Positions 47,088 through 56,273 of a DNA stretch of 64,000 nucleotides are shown in pieces. The stretch comes from Pseudomonas sp. CFBP13508 (lineage in GTDB: Bacteria > Pseudomonadota > Gammaproteobacteria > Pseudomonadales > Pseudomonadaceae). The notes beneath the pieces were generated by a model, which saw nothing but the letters and a program-made list of their open reading frames with translations, was not told the DNA's origin and made no database searches. The first letter of the stretch is position 1. Each line of letters opens with the position of its first letter. The DNA lies in contig NZ_QFZZ01000001.1 of assembly GCF_005233515.1 (NCBI RefSeq), positions 711,320 through 775,319 of the forward strand, written 5' to 3'. Position numbers and translations under genes: made by a program.

Positions 47088-48383
47088 ATGATCAACCGCG
47101 CCCCCTCCCGCCTCACCCTGCTTGCCATGCTCTGCGGTCTGACCGGCACCGCCCACGCCAGCGGCTTTTTCGACGACGCCAAAAGCGATGTCCTGCTACG
47201 CAACTTCTACCTGAGCAACGACTACCGCTCGCCCACGCCCTCCGGAAAAAACTACAAACAGGAATGGGCACAGGGCTTTATCGGTAACTTCTCATCCGGG
47301 TTCACCGAGGGCACAGTCGGTTTCGGCATCGACGCCCACGCTTTCGCCGGCCTGAAACTCGACGGCGGCAAGGGCCATTCCGGCACCGGCCTGCTACCGG
47401 TCGACAGCGATGGCCGCAGCGAACGCGACTATTCCAGCGCGGGCGGTGCGCTCAAATTGAAAGCTTCGCGCACCACCCTCGCCTTCGGCGAAATGACCGT
47501 AGAAACCCCGGTCTTCGACACCTCCGACAAACGCCTGCAACCGGAATACGCCACAGGCTTTTTGCTCAACAGCGCCGAGTTCGAGAACATCAATCTGGTC
47601 GTCGGGCACTTCACCGCGTTCAAGAACCAGGACAGTTCCTCCGGCAAAGGCGACTTCTACGGCTACGGCGCGAACACCGAAGCGGGCGGCATCAGCTTCG
47701 TCGGCGCCGATCTATTCAGCTCAAGCCCGATCGGCGGCGCGTTGTATGCCTCGGAACTGAGCGACACCTGGCACCAGTATTACGGCAATCTGCACTTCAA
47801 ACAGTCCGGCGTGCTGCTCGACGCCAACCTCTACCACACCCGCGACACCGGCCGCGCAGTGGCCGGCGAGATCGATAACACCGCCCTTAGCCTCTCCGGC
47901 AAATACAGCTTCGGCCCACACGCGGTGATGCTTGGCTGGCAGCGGATCAATGGCGACACGCCGTTCGATTTCGTCGGCGGCGACTCGATCTACCTCGCCA
48001 ACTCGATCAAATACGCCGACTTCAACGGCGCCAACGAACGCTCCTGGCAAGCCCGCTACGACCTCGACCTCGGCGCCTTCGGCATCCCCGGCCTGAACTT
48101 CATGACCCGCTACGTCAGCGGCAGCCACATTGACGGCACCCACGCGCCGAGGGGCGGCGCCTACAACCCGTTCGACGCCGACAGCGGCGACTATCAACCG
48201 CAACAAGGCAGCGGCGGCAAGCACTGGGAACGCGATATCGACCTGAAATATGTCGTGCAATCCGGCACCGCAAAGGATCTGTCGCTGCAGCTGTCGCACG
48301 TCACCCACCGCGCCAACGAAGCGCAGGCTGGGGATGACATTGACCGGATTTACGTGGTCGTTCAGTACCCGTTGGGTTTTTGA
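47088..48383 (+). CDS. OprD-family outer membrane porin
   Basis: The 431-residue protein has a signal peptide (about residues 1-25, ending AHA-SGFFDDAK). The OprD pattern follows: LLRNFYLSNDYR, QEWAQGFIGNFSSGFTEGTVGFGIDAHAF split over two strands, and GKHWERDIDLKYVVQ with the final strand YVVVQYPLGF. Such 18-strand porins take up amino acids, aromatic acids or sugars with substrate-selective loops. The start at 47088 has only a weak ribosome-binding site. It lies directly downstream of the 205-bp repeat array. Confidence 0.9.
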   Translation: MINRAPSRLTLLAMLCGLTGTAHASGFFDDAKSDVLLRNFYLSNDYRSPTPSGKNYKQEWAQGFIGNFSSGFTEGTVGFGIDAHAFAGLKLDGGKGHSGTGLLPVDSDGRSERDYSSAGGALKLKASRTTLAFGEMTVETPVFDTSDKRLQPEYATGFLLNSAEFENINLVVGHFTAFKNQDSSSGKGDFYGYGANTEAGGISFVGADLFSSSPIGGALYASELSDTWHQYYGNLHFKQSGVLLDANLYHTRDTGRAVAGEIDNTALSLSGKYSFGPHAVMLGWQRINGDTPFDFVGGDSIYLANSIKYADFNGANERSWQARYDLDLGAFGIPGLNFMTRYVSGSHIDGTHAPRGGAYNPFDADSGDYQPQQGSGGKHWERDIDLKYVVQSGTAKDLSLQLSHVTHRANEAQAGDDIDRIYVVVQYPLGF

Positions 48384-48603
48384 GGTAAAACGATCAACCC
48401 GCCCACAGGTTCCTGCGTCGGCCACAAACCATGAGTTTGCTCCTTGAGATCAAAATCAAATGATTTCAGCGTACCGCAGCGCCTACAGCGGCTAGCCAAG
48501 TGCCATCACCTCGTTTATTCTGCGCCCCCGCATAAAAAGCCAAGCCAGGAAGGCATTGATTGACCTTCCTGTTTGTAGTCAATCAACGCAAGCAGATTCA
48601 GGG

Positions 48604-49263
48604 ATGTACATGTTTCAGCTATTCAAACTCGGAGCGGCCGTCGTGCTCGCCGCGACGCTCAGCGGCTGCATTACCGAAAGCGCTTCCTGGGTCAGCGAAC
48701 CCTTGCAACCCAAGGCAAGCGAGCCAGTCAGTTATCTCGTTGGCTCAATCGGGCCGCAATCACTCAAGCAATCAGCCGCTGACAACCAGCGAATCTTTTT
48801 CCGCAAACGCGGTTCCGAATACGGTGCGGCCGGCGTCTGGAAAATGGCCGGCGCTTACTCCACGCCGCAGGATGTTCAGGACGGTGTCGGCGCAGCGAGC
48901 GTATTCGTGCTTCCCCTGAAGCCGGGCGATTACGAGTTCTATGATTTCCAGTTCTTTTCCGCACGTTATCAACCTGGGCTAGGCACTGTTTTCACCTCGA
49001 GAGAGGCGCGGGAGAAATTCAACCTGCCGATGCGCCTGGAACCCGGCAAGGCCTATTACATCGGCGAGTTCCGCTCGTTCTGCCTGACAGCCGGTTTCTG
49101 CGCGTTCCGCTGGAGTGATCAGAACGCCCGCGATGCGCTGATTGCGCAACGTCTGGCGCCAGGATTGCCAACGCTGCAACCGCTGAAACTCGACCTGAAC
49201 AGTGCTCAGCCCTACATCTTCACCGGCCCCATCCCGGGTATTGCCGTGGACGCCAAACCATGA
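48604..49263 (+). CDS. Lipoprotein of unknown function (first of three)
   Basis: The 219-residue protein has a lipoprotein signal peptide with lipobox LSGC (Cys22). The mature part is beta-rich with segments such as SVFVLPLKPGDYEFYDFQFF and LEPGKAYYIGEFRSFC. This 'cost/pay' pattern of beta strands around GDYEFY resembles the DUF2846-like carboxypeptidase-regulatory fold, but I cannot confirm the family. Its stop overlaps the next start as ATGA (49260-49263), so the three lipoprotein genes are translated as a unit. I place the start at 48604 where the signal peptide begins. Confidence 0.78.
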   Translation: MYMFQLFKLGAAVVLAATLSGCITESASWVSEPLQPKASEPVSYLVGSIGPQSLKQSAADNQRIFFRKRGSEYGAAGVWKMAGAYSTPQDVQDGVGAASVFVLPLKPGDYEFYDFQFFSARYQPGLGTVFTSREAREKFNLPMRLEPGKAYYIGEFRSFCLTAGFCAFRWSDQNARDALIAQRLAPGLPTLQPLKLDLNSAQPYIFTGPIPGIAVDAKP

Positions 49264-49775
49264 AAAAAATCATCGCCCTCACCGCCGCCGCTCTGTTGAC
49301 CGGTTGCGCGGCGACCAACACCTTGCCCGAGCGTACGCTTACGGACGCTCAGGATTATCTGCAGCCGATTCACGTTATGGTCGATGACCCGGAAAACGGC
49401 TCCAGCCTGCGCAACCACCTGCGTCAGACCGGTGTGTTCCGCACCATCGAAACCGGCAGCGGTAAAGCTGACGAGTACAACGTGCAGGTCAAACTCAATG
49501 TGGAACGTCACCTGCCGCCGTTTCCGGTGATTCTGCTGAGCACCGCGACGTTGTTCTTGCTGCCGCTGTCGAACGAATTCGATACGCAAACCGAATTCAC
49601 CGTGTACCAGGGTGACAAGCGACTGAAGCAATACACCTATCGCAACATCACTCAAAAATACGTCTGGCTATTGGATCAGGGCGGCGAGATGCGCGAACAG
49701 AACCTCGGCCGCATCGCCCGCGCCTTCGCGCAGGATGTGCAGCAGGACCGGCTGATCCCGGCAGTCGCGCAATGA
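49260..49775 (+). CDS. Lipoprotein of unknown function (second of three)
   Basis: The 171-residue protein has a short signal peptide with lipobox LTGC (Cys16). The mature protein contains an L-R-Q-TGVF motif near residue 55, a hydrophobic segment VILLSTATLFLLPLS and a final helix with REQNLGRIARAFAQDV. Layout and several motifs match the next gene, suggesting an old duplication. Overlaps of four bases (ATGA) with both neighbours show tight coupling. The family is not one I can name. Confidence 0.78.
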   Translation: MKKIIALTAAALLTGCAATNTLPERTLTDAQDYLQPIHVMVDDPENGSSLRNHLRQTGVFRTIETGSGKADEYNVQVKLNVERHLPPFPVILLSTATLFLLPLSNEFDTQTEFTVYQGDKRLKQYTYRNITQKYVWLLDQGGEMREQNLGRIARAFAQDVQQDRLIPAVAQ

Positions 49776-50293
49776 GCCGCGCGATGATAAAAGTCGCCGG
49801 CCTGCTCTGTGCCTCACTGATGCTGGGCGGCTGCGCCAACACCTTGCAGCCGCTCGATTACCATGCCGATCAGGCCTACGTGCCGGTCACGCTAGGCATG
49901 GGGCCGGCGTATACGCGCATCGACGAGCAGCATCAGCGCGAAACCGTCAGCGTCCTGAAAAAGACCGGCGCGTTCTCGATGCTCGACGGCGGTTACACCC
50001 GCAACGGCTACAGCCTGTTGATCACCGAACCCAGCGACGGCAAGGTCAACTGGCTGGCGCTGGTCAACGTTTTCACCCTGTTCACCTTCCCGATGCCCTA
50101 CCACTACCAGGACAACCTGCGCGGCTCGGTCTTCAAGGATGGCCAACTGCTCAAAACCTACAACTACTCCCGCGAAGGCTGGAGCGTGATGACGTGGTAT
50201 GTGCCGATTCCCGGGGTCGAGAACAAACGGCAGATGCTCGACCAGTTGTTGGTGGAAATGGACCGGGACAAGGTGATTCCGTATCAGCCGTGA
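49772..50293 (+). CDS. Lipoprotein of unknown function (third of three)
   Basis: The 173-residue protein has lipobox LGGC (Cys21). Its middle carries L-K-K-TGAFSMLDGG, matching the TGVF region of the previous protein, and a hydrophobic VNVFTLFTFPMPY stretch at the equivalent place. Its end (NKRQMLDQLLVEMDRDKVIPY) parallels AFAQDVQQDRLIP in its neighbour. It starts inside the previous gene's stop (ATGA). No terminator is obvious after it; a lone REP arm follows at 50345. Confidence 0.78.
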   Translation: MSRAMIKVAGLLCASLMLGGCANTLQPLDYHADQAYVPVTLGMGPAYTRIDEQHQRETVSVLKKTGAFSMLDGGYTRNGYSLLITEPSDGKVNWLALVNVFTLFTFPMPYHYQDNLRGSVFKDGQLLKTYNYSREGWSVMTWYVPIPGVENKRQMLDQLLVEMDRDKVIPYQP

Positions 50294-50344
50294 GGCTGGG
50301 TGATGGGGGCTGGTGCGGTGGACTGCGGCGCAATGAATTGCAAT

Positions 50345-50368
50345 GAGGGAGCGAGCCTGCTCGCGAAG
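50345..50368. repeat. Single REP arm
   Basis: GAGGGAGCGAGCC...CGCGAAG is an isolated arm with no inverted partner nearby. The 50.37-50.49 kb stretch after it holds no recognisable gene. Confidence 0.75.
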
Positions 50369-50496
50369 AGGCCATCAGGTTCGGCGCAATTCTTTGATTT
50401 AAACGAAGCTGTTTAAAAGACACCTGCGGATACGGTCTCAAGGCTACAAATCCTTGCGCCGTTGCCTACAGCTACGCCAGAATCCGCCGGCTTGTG

Positions 50497-50751
50497 CGCC
50501 TTGAGGGCGGGTTCTATTGTGGTGCGGTCGCTGACGAATCAGCGATCGGGTTTAGCGACCCGGATCTTAATTAGGTGCATCAGCGGTCCATGCTTCGTCG
50601 CAGGTTCAATTCTGCGACTGCGCTATGGTGGCTGTATGCGGGAGACCTTCGGATCTGCCGGGTGCCTATAACCGGTTCGCTAACCTGCGTACAGCCGCCA
50701 CCTACTGTTTAGCGACAGTGCCTGACGGCTCCACTTAATAGGAGCTTTATC
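50497..50751 (+). promoter_or_regulatory. Highly structured RNA leader (candidate riboregulator) of the DUF6124-type gene
   Basis: At least six hairpins can be drawn. They are CGCC/GGCG (50497-50509), TCGCTGA-CGAA-TCAGCGA (50528-50545), CGGGT-TTAGCG-ACCCG (50547-50562), GTCGCAG/CTGCGAC (50597-50618), a 13-bp stem joining 50627-50639 to 50687-50702 with a 3-base bulge, and ACTGT-TTAGCG-ACAGT (50704-50719). Two have the identical loop TTAGCG on different stems. Its complement CGCTAA lies at 50678-50683 in another loop region, so a pseudoknot is possible. Last, GGCTCC (50727-50732) pairs with GGAGCT (50741-50746), hiding the ribosome-binding site of the gene at 50752. Confidence 0.75.
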
Positions 50752-51111
50752 ATGATCAAACCAACACCCAACCCACCCGAAACCGATCCCACCTCCCCCT
50801 ACGAATCCCTCGACTCCAAAAAACTCCACCAAGCCGCCGACCGCGCCCTCGACCACTACCTCTGCCCACCCGGCTCAACCCCACCGCCGTTCAGCCCCCG
50901 CGCCATGTACGCCGTCACCGCCGACACCAAAAACGAAGACCTGCTGGCCAACGCCTGCGAAACCCTCGCCTCGGCCAAAACCATCGCCCAGGAATTCGCC
51001 GGGCTGGTCAAGCCATCCCAGCGCCGGACGCTGATGGGGATTGCGCAACTGATCATGCTTTGGGAACTGGCGGTGAATCGGGTGCTGGATAATCTGGAGT
51101 TGCCGGGCTAA
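50752..51111 (+). CDS. DUF6124/DUF3077-like small protein
   Basis: The 119-residue cytosolic protein starts MIKPTPNPPETDPTSPYESL. It continues with DSKKLHQAADRALDHYL and ends with a helical half (EDLLANACETLASAKTIAQEF, LIMLWELAVNRVLDNLELPG). I recognise the pattern of a Pseudomonas-restricted family annotated DUF6124 (formerly DUF3077), present in several paralogues per genome, function unknown. The start follows GGAG by seven bases, and that site is buried in a hairpin of the long structured leader. This suggests translational control. Confidence 0.82.
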   Translation: MIKPTPNPPETDPTSPYESLDSKKLHQAADRALDHYLCPPGSTPPPFSPRAMYAVTADTKNEDLLANACETLASAKTIAQEFAGLVKPSQRRTLMGIAQLIMLWELAVNRVLDNLELPG

Positions 51112-51150
51112 TGCGGGCCGGCTGAGTTATGCGATGCCCGTGCCGGCCTC

Positions 51151-51240
51151 TTCGCGAGCAGGCTCGCTCCCACATTGATCCTGGTCGGACGCAAACTTTG
51201 CGACCACTGAAGGAACTTGGGGTAGCGAGCCTGCTCGCGA
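51151..51240. repeat. Pair of REP arms after the DUF6124-type gene
   Basis: TTCGCGAGCAGGCTCGCTCC at 51151-51170 and TAGCGAGCCTGCTCGCGA at 51223-51240 face each other in the reverse order of a normal REPIN. The remaining 51.24-51.45 kb holds no clear gene, only an AT-rich stretch before parD. Confidence 0.8.
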
Positions 51241-51452
51241 TCACAAAGGGACGGATTTATTTAACCCGATGGATGTGCTCGGGCAGCAGATGCGGTTGCG
51301 GGTCTGAAAATGCAGCCTGCGGCAGTTCGAGCGATATACGCATGAGCTTCCGAAGGCTGTGATTCGTTCTTGTAACGGCTAGGCTTATACTCGTTAGCGC
51401 ACCATTAGTATGATAATTTGCGCAAAGTTCCCCATCCGCAAAGGGCCCGATC

Positions 51453-51698
51453 ATGGCTACCGTACGCAAAACCATAACCGTGACTGACCAGCAAGACCAT
51501 TGGATCAAAGCTCAAATAGAAGCGGGACATTACACCAACGATAGCGAATATATCCGCGATTTGATCCGTCGAGAGCAAGAGCGAAACGCTGAACTGGAAA
51601 CCGTCCGCGCAGCCCTTCGAGAAGGAGAATCCAGTGGTGCCCCCCGGCCTTTCGATGCTGATGCTTTCAAAAAGAAAATGTTGAGGGCGCATGGCTGA
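51453..51698 (+). CDS. parD: ParD-family antitoxin
   Basis: The 81-residue protein has a ribbon-helix-helix N-terminus (RKTITVTDQQDHWIKAQIEA) and the characteristic TNDSEYIRDLIRREQER segment. It ends in an acidic/flexible toxin-binding tail (PRPFDADAFKKKMLRAHG). It should bind its own promoter and neutralise the ParE toxin encoded next. The stop overlaps the parE start by eight bases. The local region is more AT-rich than its neighbours, consistent with an acquired module. Confidence 0.93.
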   Translation: MATVRKTITVTDQQDHWIKAQIEAGHYTNDSEYIRDLIRREQERNAELETVRAALREGESSGAPRPFDADAFKKKMLRAHG

Positions 51699-51981
51699 AT
51701 ACCGACTTACCCCCGCCGCCGAAGCGGATCTTGAGGCTATCTGGACCTATACAGCTCAACAATGGGGTTTGGATCAGGCCAATCGCTACATCGACATCCT
51801 GACTGAGTCTTTCGAGCAGTTGGCTGATCGTCCCAAAACAGCACCCGCATGCGACGCTATCCGCCCCGGTTACCGACGCTGCAGCGTGGAGAGTCACATG
51901 ATTTATTTTCGAATCACCGCCTATGGGATCGCGATAATCAGAATCTTGCATGACCGGATGGAAGCGCAGCGCAATCTCTGA
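51691..51981 (+). CDS. parE: ParE-family toxin
   Basis: The 96-residue RelE/ParE-fold protein begins AEYRLTPAAEADLEAIWTYTA. It has the family's QANRYIDILTESFEQLADRP helix pair and ends with a beta strand and IIRILHDRMEAQRNL, the conserved C-terminal ILHxRM motif. ParE toxins inhibit DNA gyrase. It is encoded directly behind its antitoxin with an eight-base overlap. The gene looks intact. Confidence 0.94.
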   Translation: MAEYRLTPAAEADLEAIWTYTAQQWGLDQANRYIDILTESFEQLADRPKTAPACDAIRPGYRRCSVESHMIYFRITAYGIAIIRILHDRMEAQRNL

Positions 51982-52002
51982 CCTTCTCGTATCACCGAAA
52001 AT

Positions 52003-52070
52003 CAAAAGATCGCAGCCTTCGTCAGCTCCTACAAATCGATGTAGGAGCTGCCAAAGGCTGCGATCTTTTG
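52003..52070. repeat. Perfect long inverted repeat between parE and selC
   Basis: CAAAAGATCGCAGCCTT (52003-52019) and AAGGCTGCGATCTTTTG (52054-52070) are exact complements around an inner GTCAGCTCCTAC/GTAGGAGCTGCC pair. This is a different REP class from the rest of the window. With T-rich ends in both directions it may serve as a two-way terminator for parDE and selC. Confidence 0.85.
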
Positions 52071-52082
52071 CTCTGGGGAAAC

Positions 52083-52178
52083 TGGCGGAAGACAGCCGGA
52101 GTCGAACCTGCCCGGGAACGGATGCCGTCCCCAACCGGGTTTGAAGCCCGGCCGCGCCACCGGGCGCGATTGTCTTCC
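52083..52178 (-). tRNA. selC: tRNA-Sec (anticodon TCA)
   Basis: On the minus strand the sequence starts GGAAGACAATCGC and ends GCTGTCTTCCGCCA. The acceptor stem GGAAGACA pairs with TGTCTTCC, eight pairs as in selenocysteine tRNA. The anticodon loop is CTTCAAA (TCA), and there is a long variable arm. The CCA is encoded. It is five bases downstream of selB and completes the selenocysteine set here. The 96-base length is right for tRNA-Sec, longer than ordinary tRNAs. Confidence 0.96.
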
Positions 52179-52183
52179 TGAAC

Positions 52184-54100
52184 TCAGGGTGCGCAGGCGT
52201 TGGCCAGCGCGTTGTCTGGGCGGATCTGGCGGGATTCGCCGAGGCGGCGGGTCAGGCCGAGGCGGTCGAAATATTCCAGATACTGAATACAGCGTTTGCG
52301 TCCCAAGCCTAGCGCATCGCGGAAGGTTGTCACCTCAATCGCTGGATTTTCTTCGGCGAGTTTCAGCAGCAGCGCCGCCATTTGTCGCAGGACGATGTCG
52401 CTGATGAACAGGTCGCGCACCACTTGGTGCATCAGGCCCAGCCGGGCGAGTTTGCGCAGCAGCAGGCGAACGTTGGCGTCGTCTTCGCCGAGCATTTTCG
52501 CCGCGCCGCGCACCCAGGGCGGGTCGAAACCGGTCTGGTCGAACAACGGTTGTAATTGCTGCCAGAGGATTTCGTCGTCGGCATTCAGGCGCACCTGATG
52601 GTCGGGCAGGTGCAACCAGGGGCCGCTGGCGAGGATGGAGCCGGCGTTGAGCAGTTCGTCGAGCAGGCTGATGAACGTCGAGCGTTCCAGTGCCAGCGCG
52701 CTGAAGCGACGCAGGCGATCACGGTCCGGCCCCATCTGGTCGGGTTCCTGTTCGTGGAATCGCGCCAGTTGTTCGAGCAAGGTGAATTTCAACTGGCCCC
52801 AGCGCTGCACGTTGAATAGCAGCGGGCCTTGGCGGGTGTCGATCAGGCGGATGTTTTCCGCCAGCGTCCACTGCGCGCGCGGGCGGTTGAATTGGCGTTC
52901 GAGGCGTTGCGGGTCGAGGCCGCCGGGGCTGTGGTTGAGCAGCGCCGGCAGGGCTTGTTCGAGGCTGACGCTCAGAGCGAGGGTCTGCAGTTGCGCAAGG
53001 CGTTCCGGGCTGCGGCGCTGGCGGGACGGGGCGAACGGGTCGAGGACGACGCCGCCGCCGAGGGTGCGCTGGGCGCTGGCGTCGCGCAGGATCAGTCGAT
53101 CGCCCCTTACCGCGTGCACCGGGGCGTTGATCAACAGTTGCGCGAACATGCGCTCGCCGGGGCTCAGGCGTGGGCCTTGCAACAAGGCGACGCGGGCGAT
53201 GACATCCTGGGTGCCAAGGTGCAGATGCACCGGGTGAAAGTGTTCGAAGGTGCGCTCGCCGGGCAACAGTTGAAAGTCGATGTCGATGCGCTGGGTCAGG
53301 GCGTGCAGCCAGTCCGCCAGCAGCCAGTGACCACGGTGGATCTGCGCCAGTTCCAGACGATCACCGCTGAGGTTCAATGCCACGCGTTGGCCGGCGAACG
53401 CCTGTTCGGCGGCCTGGTTTTGCGCGTGCAGGCCACGGATACGCACCGATTTGCCCGCAGGCCCCAAGACAAGTTTGTCGCCCACCGCAACCGTGCCCGA
53501 CAACGCCGTGCCCGTGACCACAATCCCAGCACCCGCGACGCTGAACGCCCGATCGATCGCCAGACGAAAGCCGCCCTCACAACCGCGCGCCTGCACCTCG
53601 TTCTGCGCCTGCAATAACGCCGCGCGCAACTCATCGACGCCCTGCCCGCTCACACTCGACACCGTAAAGAGAGGCGCATCAGCGAATGGCCCGGGCGCCA
53701 GCAGGTCGAGCACCTGACGCTGCACCTCTTCCACCCTGCCCGTTCCGGCCCGGTCGCATTTTGTGATCGCCACCAGCGCGCGGGGAATGCCGAGCAGTTC
53801 GACGATCGCCAGATGCTCGCGGGTCTGCGGCATCACGCCGTCGTCGGCCGCGACCACCAACAACACCAGATCGATGCCCTGCGCGCCGGCGAGCATGTTG
53901 TGGGTGAATTTTTCGTGACCGGGCACATCGATGAACCCGGTCAGCCCGGCGCCCGCTTCTAGCTCGGCGTAAAGGTAACCGAGGTCAATGGTCATGCCGC
54001 GTTCGCGCTCTTGCGGTCGGCGGTCGCCGGTTTGCCCGGTCAGCGCCTGCAACAGCGACGTCTTGCCATGGTCGATGTGCCCCGCCGTGCCGACGATCAC
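52184..54100 (-). CDS. selB: Selenocysteine-specific elongation factor SelB
   Basis: The 638-residue factor has EF-Tu-like GTPase motifs at its N-terminus ([26 protein letters not shown]). Winged-helix domains that bind the SECIS RNA hairpin form the last third ([22 protein letters not shown]). I start it at the GTG at 54100, which overlaps the selA stop as GTGA and gives the usual opening [14 protein letters not shown]. The upstream ATG at 54136 would add 12 atypical residues inside selA. It carries Sec-tRNA to in-frame UGA codons such as the one at 61277. Confidence 0.96.
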   Translation of the reverse strand: MIVGTAGHIDHGKTSLLQALTGQTGDRRPQERERGMTIDLGYLYAELEAGAGLTGFIDVPGHEKFTHNMLAGAQGIDLVLLVVAADDGVMPQTREHLAIVELLGIPRALVAITKCDRAGTGRVEEVQRQVLDLLAPGPFADAPLFTVSSVSGQGVDELRAALLQAQNEVQARGCEGGFRLAIDRAFSVAGAGIVVTGTALSGTVAVGDKLVLGPAGKSVRIRGLHAQNQAAEQAFAGQRVALNLSGDRLELAQIHRGHWLLADWLHALTQRIDIDFQLLPGERTFEHFHPVHLHLGTQDVIARVALLQGPRLSPGERMFAQLLINAPVHAVRGDRLILRDASAQRTLGGGVVLDPFAPSRQRRSPERLAQLQTLALSVSLEQALPALLNHSPGGLDPQRLERQFNRPRAQWTLAENIRLIDTRQGPLLFNVQRWGQLKFTLLEQLARFHEQEPDQMGPDRDRLRRFSALALERSTFISLLDELLNAGSILASGPWLHLPDHQVRLNADDEILWQQLQPLFDQTGFDPPWVRGAAKMLGEDDANVRLLLRKLARLGLMHQVVRDLFISDIVLRQMAALLLKLAEENPAIEVTTFRDALGLGRKRCIQYLEYFDRLGLTRRLGESRQIRPDNALANACAP

Positions 54101-55509
54101 CGGTCGACCTGCAATTGCGCCAGCTGCGCCAGCCACGCCGGCTCATCGTCGAGCTGACGCAGATCCAGCCACAGCGCATCGTCGTCGATCCGCCCAAGCA
54201 CCGGGATCGGCAAGCCGCGTAACGCCGCTTCGAGATTGAGCAGATAGCGCCCGCGCCAGCGCTTGGACACTTGCGGGCGACAACACAGCGCTGCACTCGG
54301 CAAGCGCGCCACCGGTTGGCTGCCGCTGCCGATCATGCCCAACGCCTCGACTGCACTGACCTGCCAGGCTGGTCCCAGGATTTCGGCCAGCAAGGGTTGC
54401 AAGCGCACAGCCTGCGCATGGATGTCGGCTTGCGGGCGGGTCAGCAGACGCAGACTCGGCAGACGCTCGGCGAGGCGATCCGGATCGCGGTACAGACCGA
54501 GCACCGCTTCCAGCGCGGCCAAGGTCAATTTGTCGACCCGCAACGCGCGTTTCAGTGGATTCTTCTTGATCTTCGCGATCAGTTCCTTGCGTCCGACGAT
54601 CAACCCGGCCTGCGGTCCGCCAAGCAATTTGTCGCCGCTGAAGGTAACGATGTCGGCACCATCGAGCAGCGCCTGCCGCACCGTCGGTTCCGCCGGCAAA
54701 CCCCAGCGGGTCAGGTCGAGCAGACTGCCGCTGCCCAGATCTTCCAGCAACGGCAAGCCATGGGCGTGAGCCAACTCGGCCAGTTCAGCGGTTGGCACCC
54801 GCGCGGTAAAACCTTCGATGCTGTAGTTGCTGGCATGCACGCGCATGATCAAACCGCTGCGCGGACTGATTGCCGCTTGGTAATCGCGGGCATGGGTGCG
54901 GTTGGTGGTGCCGACTTCATGCAGGCGCACGCCGGCGCGGGCCATGATGTCGGGAATGCGGAAAGCGCCGCCGATTTCGATCAGCTCACCGCGCGAGATG
55001 ATGCCTTCCTTGCGCGCGCCGAGGCTGTTGAGGGTCAGCAGCACGGCGGCGGCATTGTTATTGACCACGGTGACGGCTTCGGCGCCGGTCAGTTCGCGGA
55101 TCAGGCCTTCGATCAGATCGTCCCGATCACCGCGCTTGCCGCTGGACAGATCGAACTCGAGATTGAGCGGATAGCGTGCGGCCATTTGCACTGCTTCGAT
55201 GGCTTCTTCGGGCAGCAAGGCGCGACCGAGATTGGTGTGCAGCACCGTGCCGGTCAGATTGAATACCCGGCGCACCTGGCTGCGCTGCTGTTGCGCCAAG
55301 CGCTCGCCGACGCGCCCGGCGAGCACTTCGGGACCGATCTCCACAGCCGCCAATTGCCCGCTCAACACGCCGGGCCGCAGCTCATCGAGCAACTGACGCA
55401 GGCCCGTCAGCAAAGAATCCCGGCCGTAGCGCTCGGCCAACGGCACGCACGCCGGGTGACGCAACAAGCCATCAATGGACGGCAACCGCAGGGCAACGCT
55501 GGAAGACAT
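54097..55509 (-). CDS. selA: L-seryl-tRNA(Sec) selenium transferase SelA
   Basis: The 470-residue PLP enzyme converts Ser-tRNA(Sec) to Sec-tRNA(Sec) using selenophosphate. The PLP-binding lysine is in [17 protein letters not shown] (about residue 291). Other family blocks are [17 protein letters not shown] and [16 protein letters not shown]. Length agrees with E. coli SelA (463 aa). Its stop overlaps the selB start. Between it and fdhE lies a 760-base REPIN cluster. Confidence 0.96.
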   Translation of the reverse strand: MSSSVALRLPSIDGLLRHPACVPLAERYGRDSLLTGLRQLLDELRPGVLSGQLAAVEIGPEVLAGRVGERLAQQQRSQVRRVFNLTGTVLHTNLGRALLPEEAIEAVQMAARYPLNLEFDLSSGKRGDRDDLIEGLIRELTGAEAVTVVNNNAAAVLLTLNSLGARKEGIISRGELIEIGGAFRIPDIMARAGVRLHEVGTTNRTHARDYQAAISPRSGLIMRVHASNYSIEGFTARVPTAELAELAHAHGLPLLEDLGSGSLLDLTRWGLPAEPTVRQALLDGADIVTFSGDKLLGGPQAGLIVGRKELIAKIKKNPLKRALRVDKLTLAALEAVLGLYRDPDRLAERLPSLRLLTRPQADIHAQAVRLQPLLAEILGPAWQVSAVEALGMIGSGSQPVARLPSAALCCRPQVSKRWRGRYLLNLEAALRGLPIPVLGRIDDDALWLDLRQLDDEPAWLAQLAQLQVDR

Positions 55510-55590
55510 CAGCCACTCCTGATTTCACTGAAACAATCCCTTTTGGTAGCAAGCTTGCTCCCGAAAGGGTTTCAGAAGTGTAGACGCACT

Positions 55591-56262
55591 GCCGGAGCTA
55601 GCCTGCTCGCGAAACCGGTGTGTCAGTTGGTGTGGTTGTCGCTGACCTGACGACTTCGCGAGCAGGCTCGCTCCCACAGGGGTTTTGTGGTCCGGCACAA
55701 CATCTGTGGGAGCTGGCTTGCCAGCGATTGCGGTGGGTCAGTCAAAGAAGGCGGCGGATGTGCCGACCTAATCGCTGGCAAGCCAGCTCCCACAGGGTTC
55801 GGGGTGGAATGAACATTATTGGTCACCACCAATCCCTGTGGGAGCGAGCCTGCTCGCGAATGCGGTGTGTCAGTCAATGTGGATGTGGCTGACCTGACGC
55901 CTTCGCGAGCAGGCTCGCTCCCACAGGGAAATCGGGGGCTGACCGGGCTTTGTGATTCGGCACATAGACCTGTGGGAGCTGGCTTGCCAGCGATTGCGGT
56001 GGGTCAGTCAAAGAAGGCGGTGGATTTGCTGACCAATCGCTGGCAAGCCAGCTCCCACAGGGATTCGGGGAGGAATGAACATTGTTGGTCACCGCCAATC
56101 CCTGTGGGAGCGAGCCTGCTCGCGAAAGCGGTGTGTCAGTCAGTGTGGATGTGGCTGACCTGACGCCTTCGCGAGCAGGCTCGCTCCCACAGGGAAATCG
56201 GGGGCTGACCGGGCTTTGTGATTCGGCACATAGACCTGTGGGAGCACACCCCTCTCCCACAA
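55591..56262. repeat. Cluster of alternating REPINs of two classes, partly 266-bp tandem
   Basis: REPINs of the GCGAGCC class (55591-55681, 55835-55928, 56100-56194) alternate with REPINs of the GCTGGCTTGCCAGC class (55704-55797, 55969-56061). From 55831 on, the same REPIN-linker-REPIN-linker block recurs 266 bases later, with linkers such as GAATGAACATT. A truncated arm ends the cluster at 56262. No gene lies in this 764-base gap. Confidence 0.93.
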
Positions 56263-56273
56263 TTTTGCTCTGG

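Noticed and set aside
52083..52178. tRNA-Sec as an attachment site of a prophage or island
   Set aside because: No integrase gene, no second copy of the tRNA end and no phage genes were seen; only the small parDE module is nearby.
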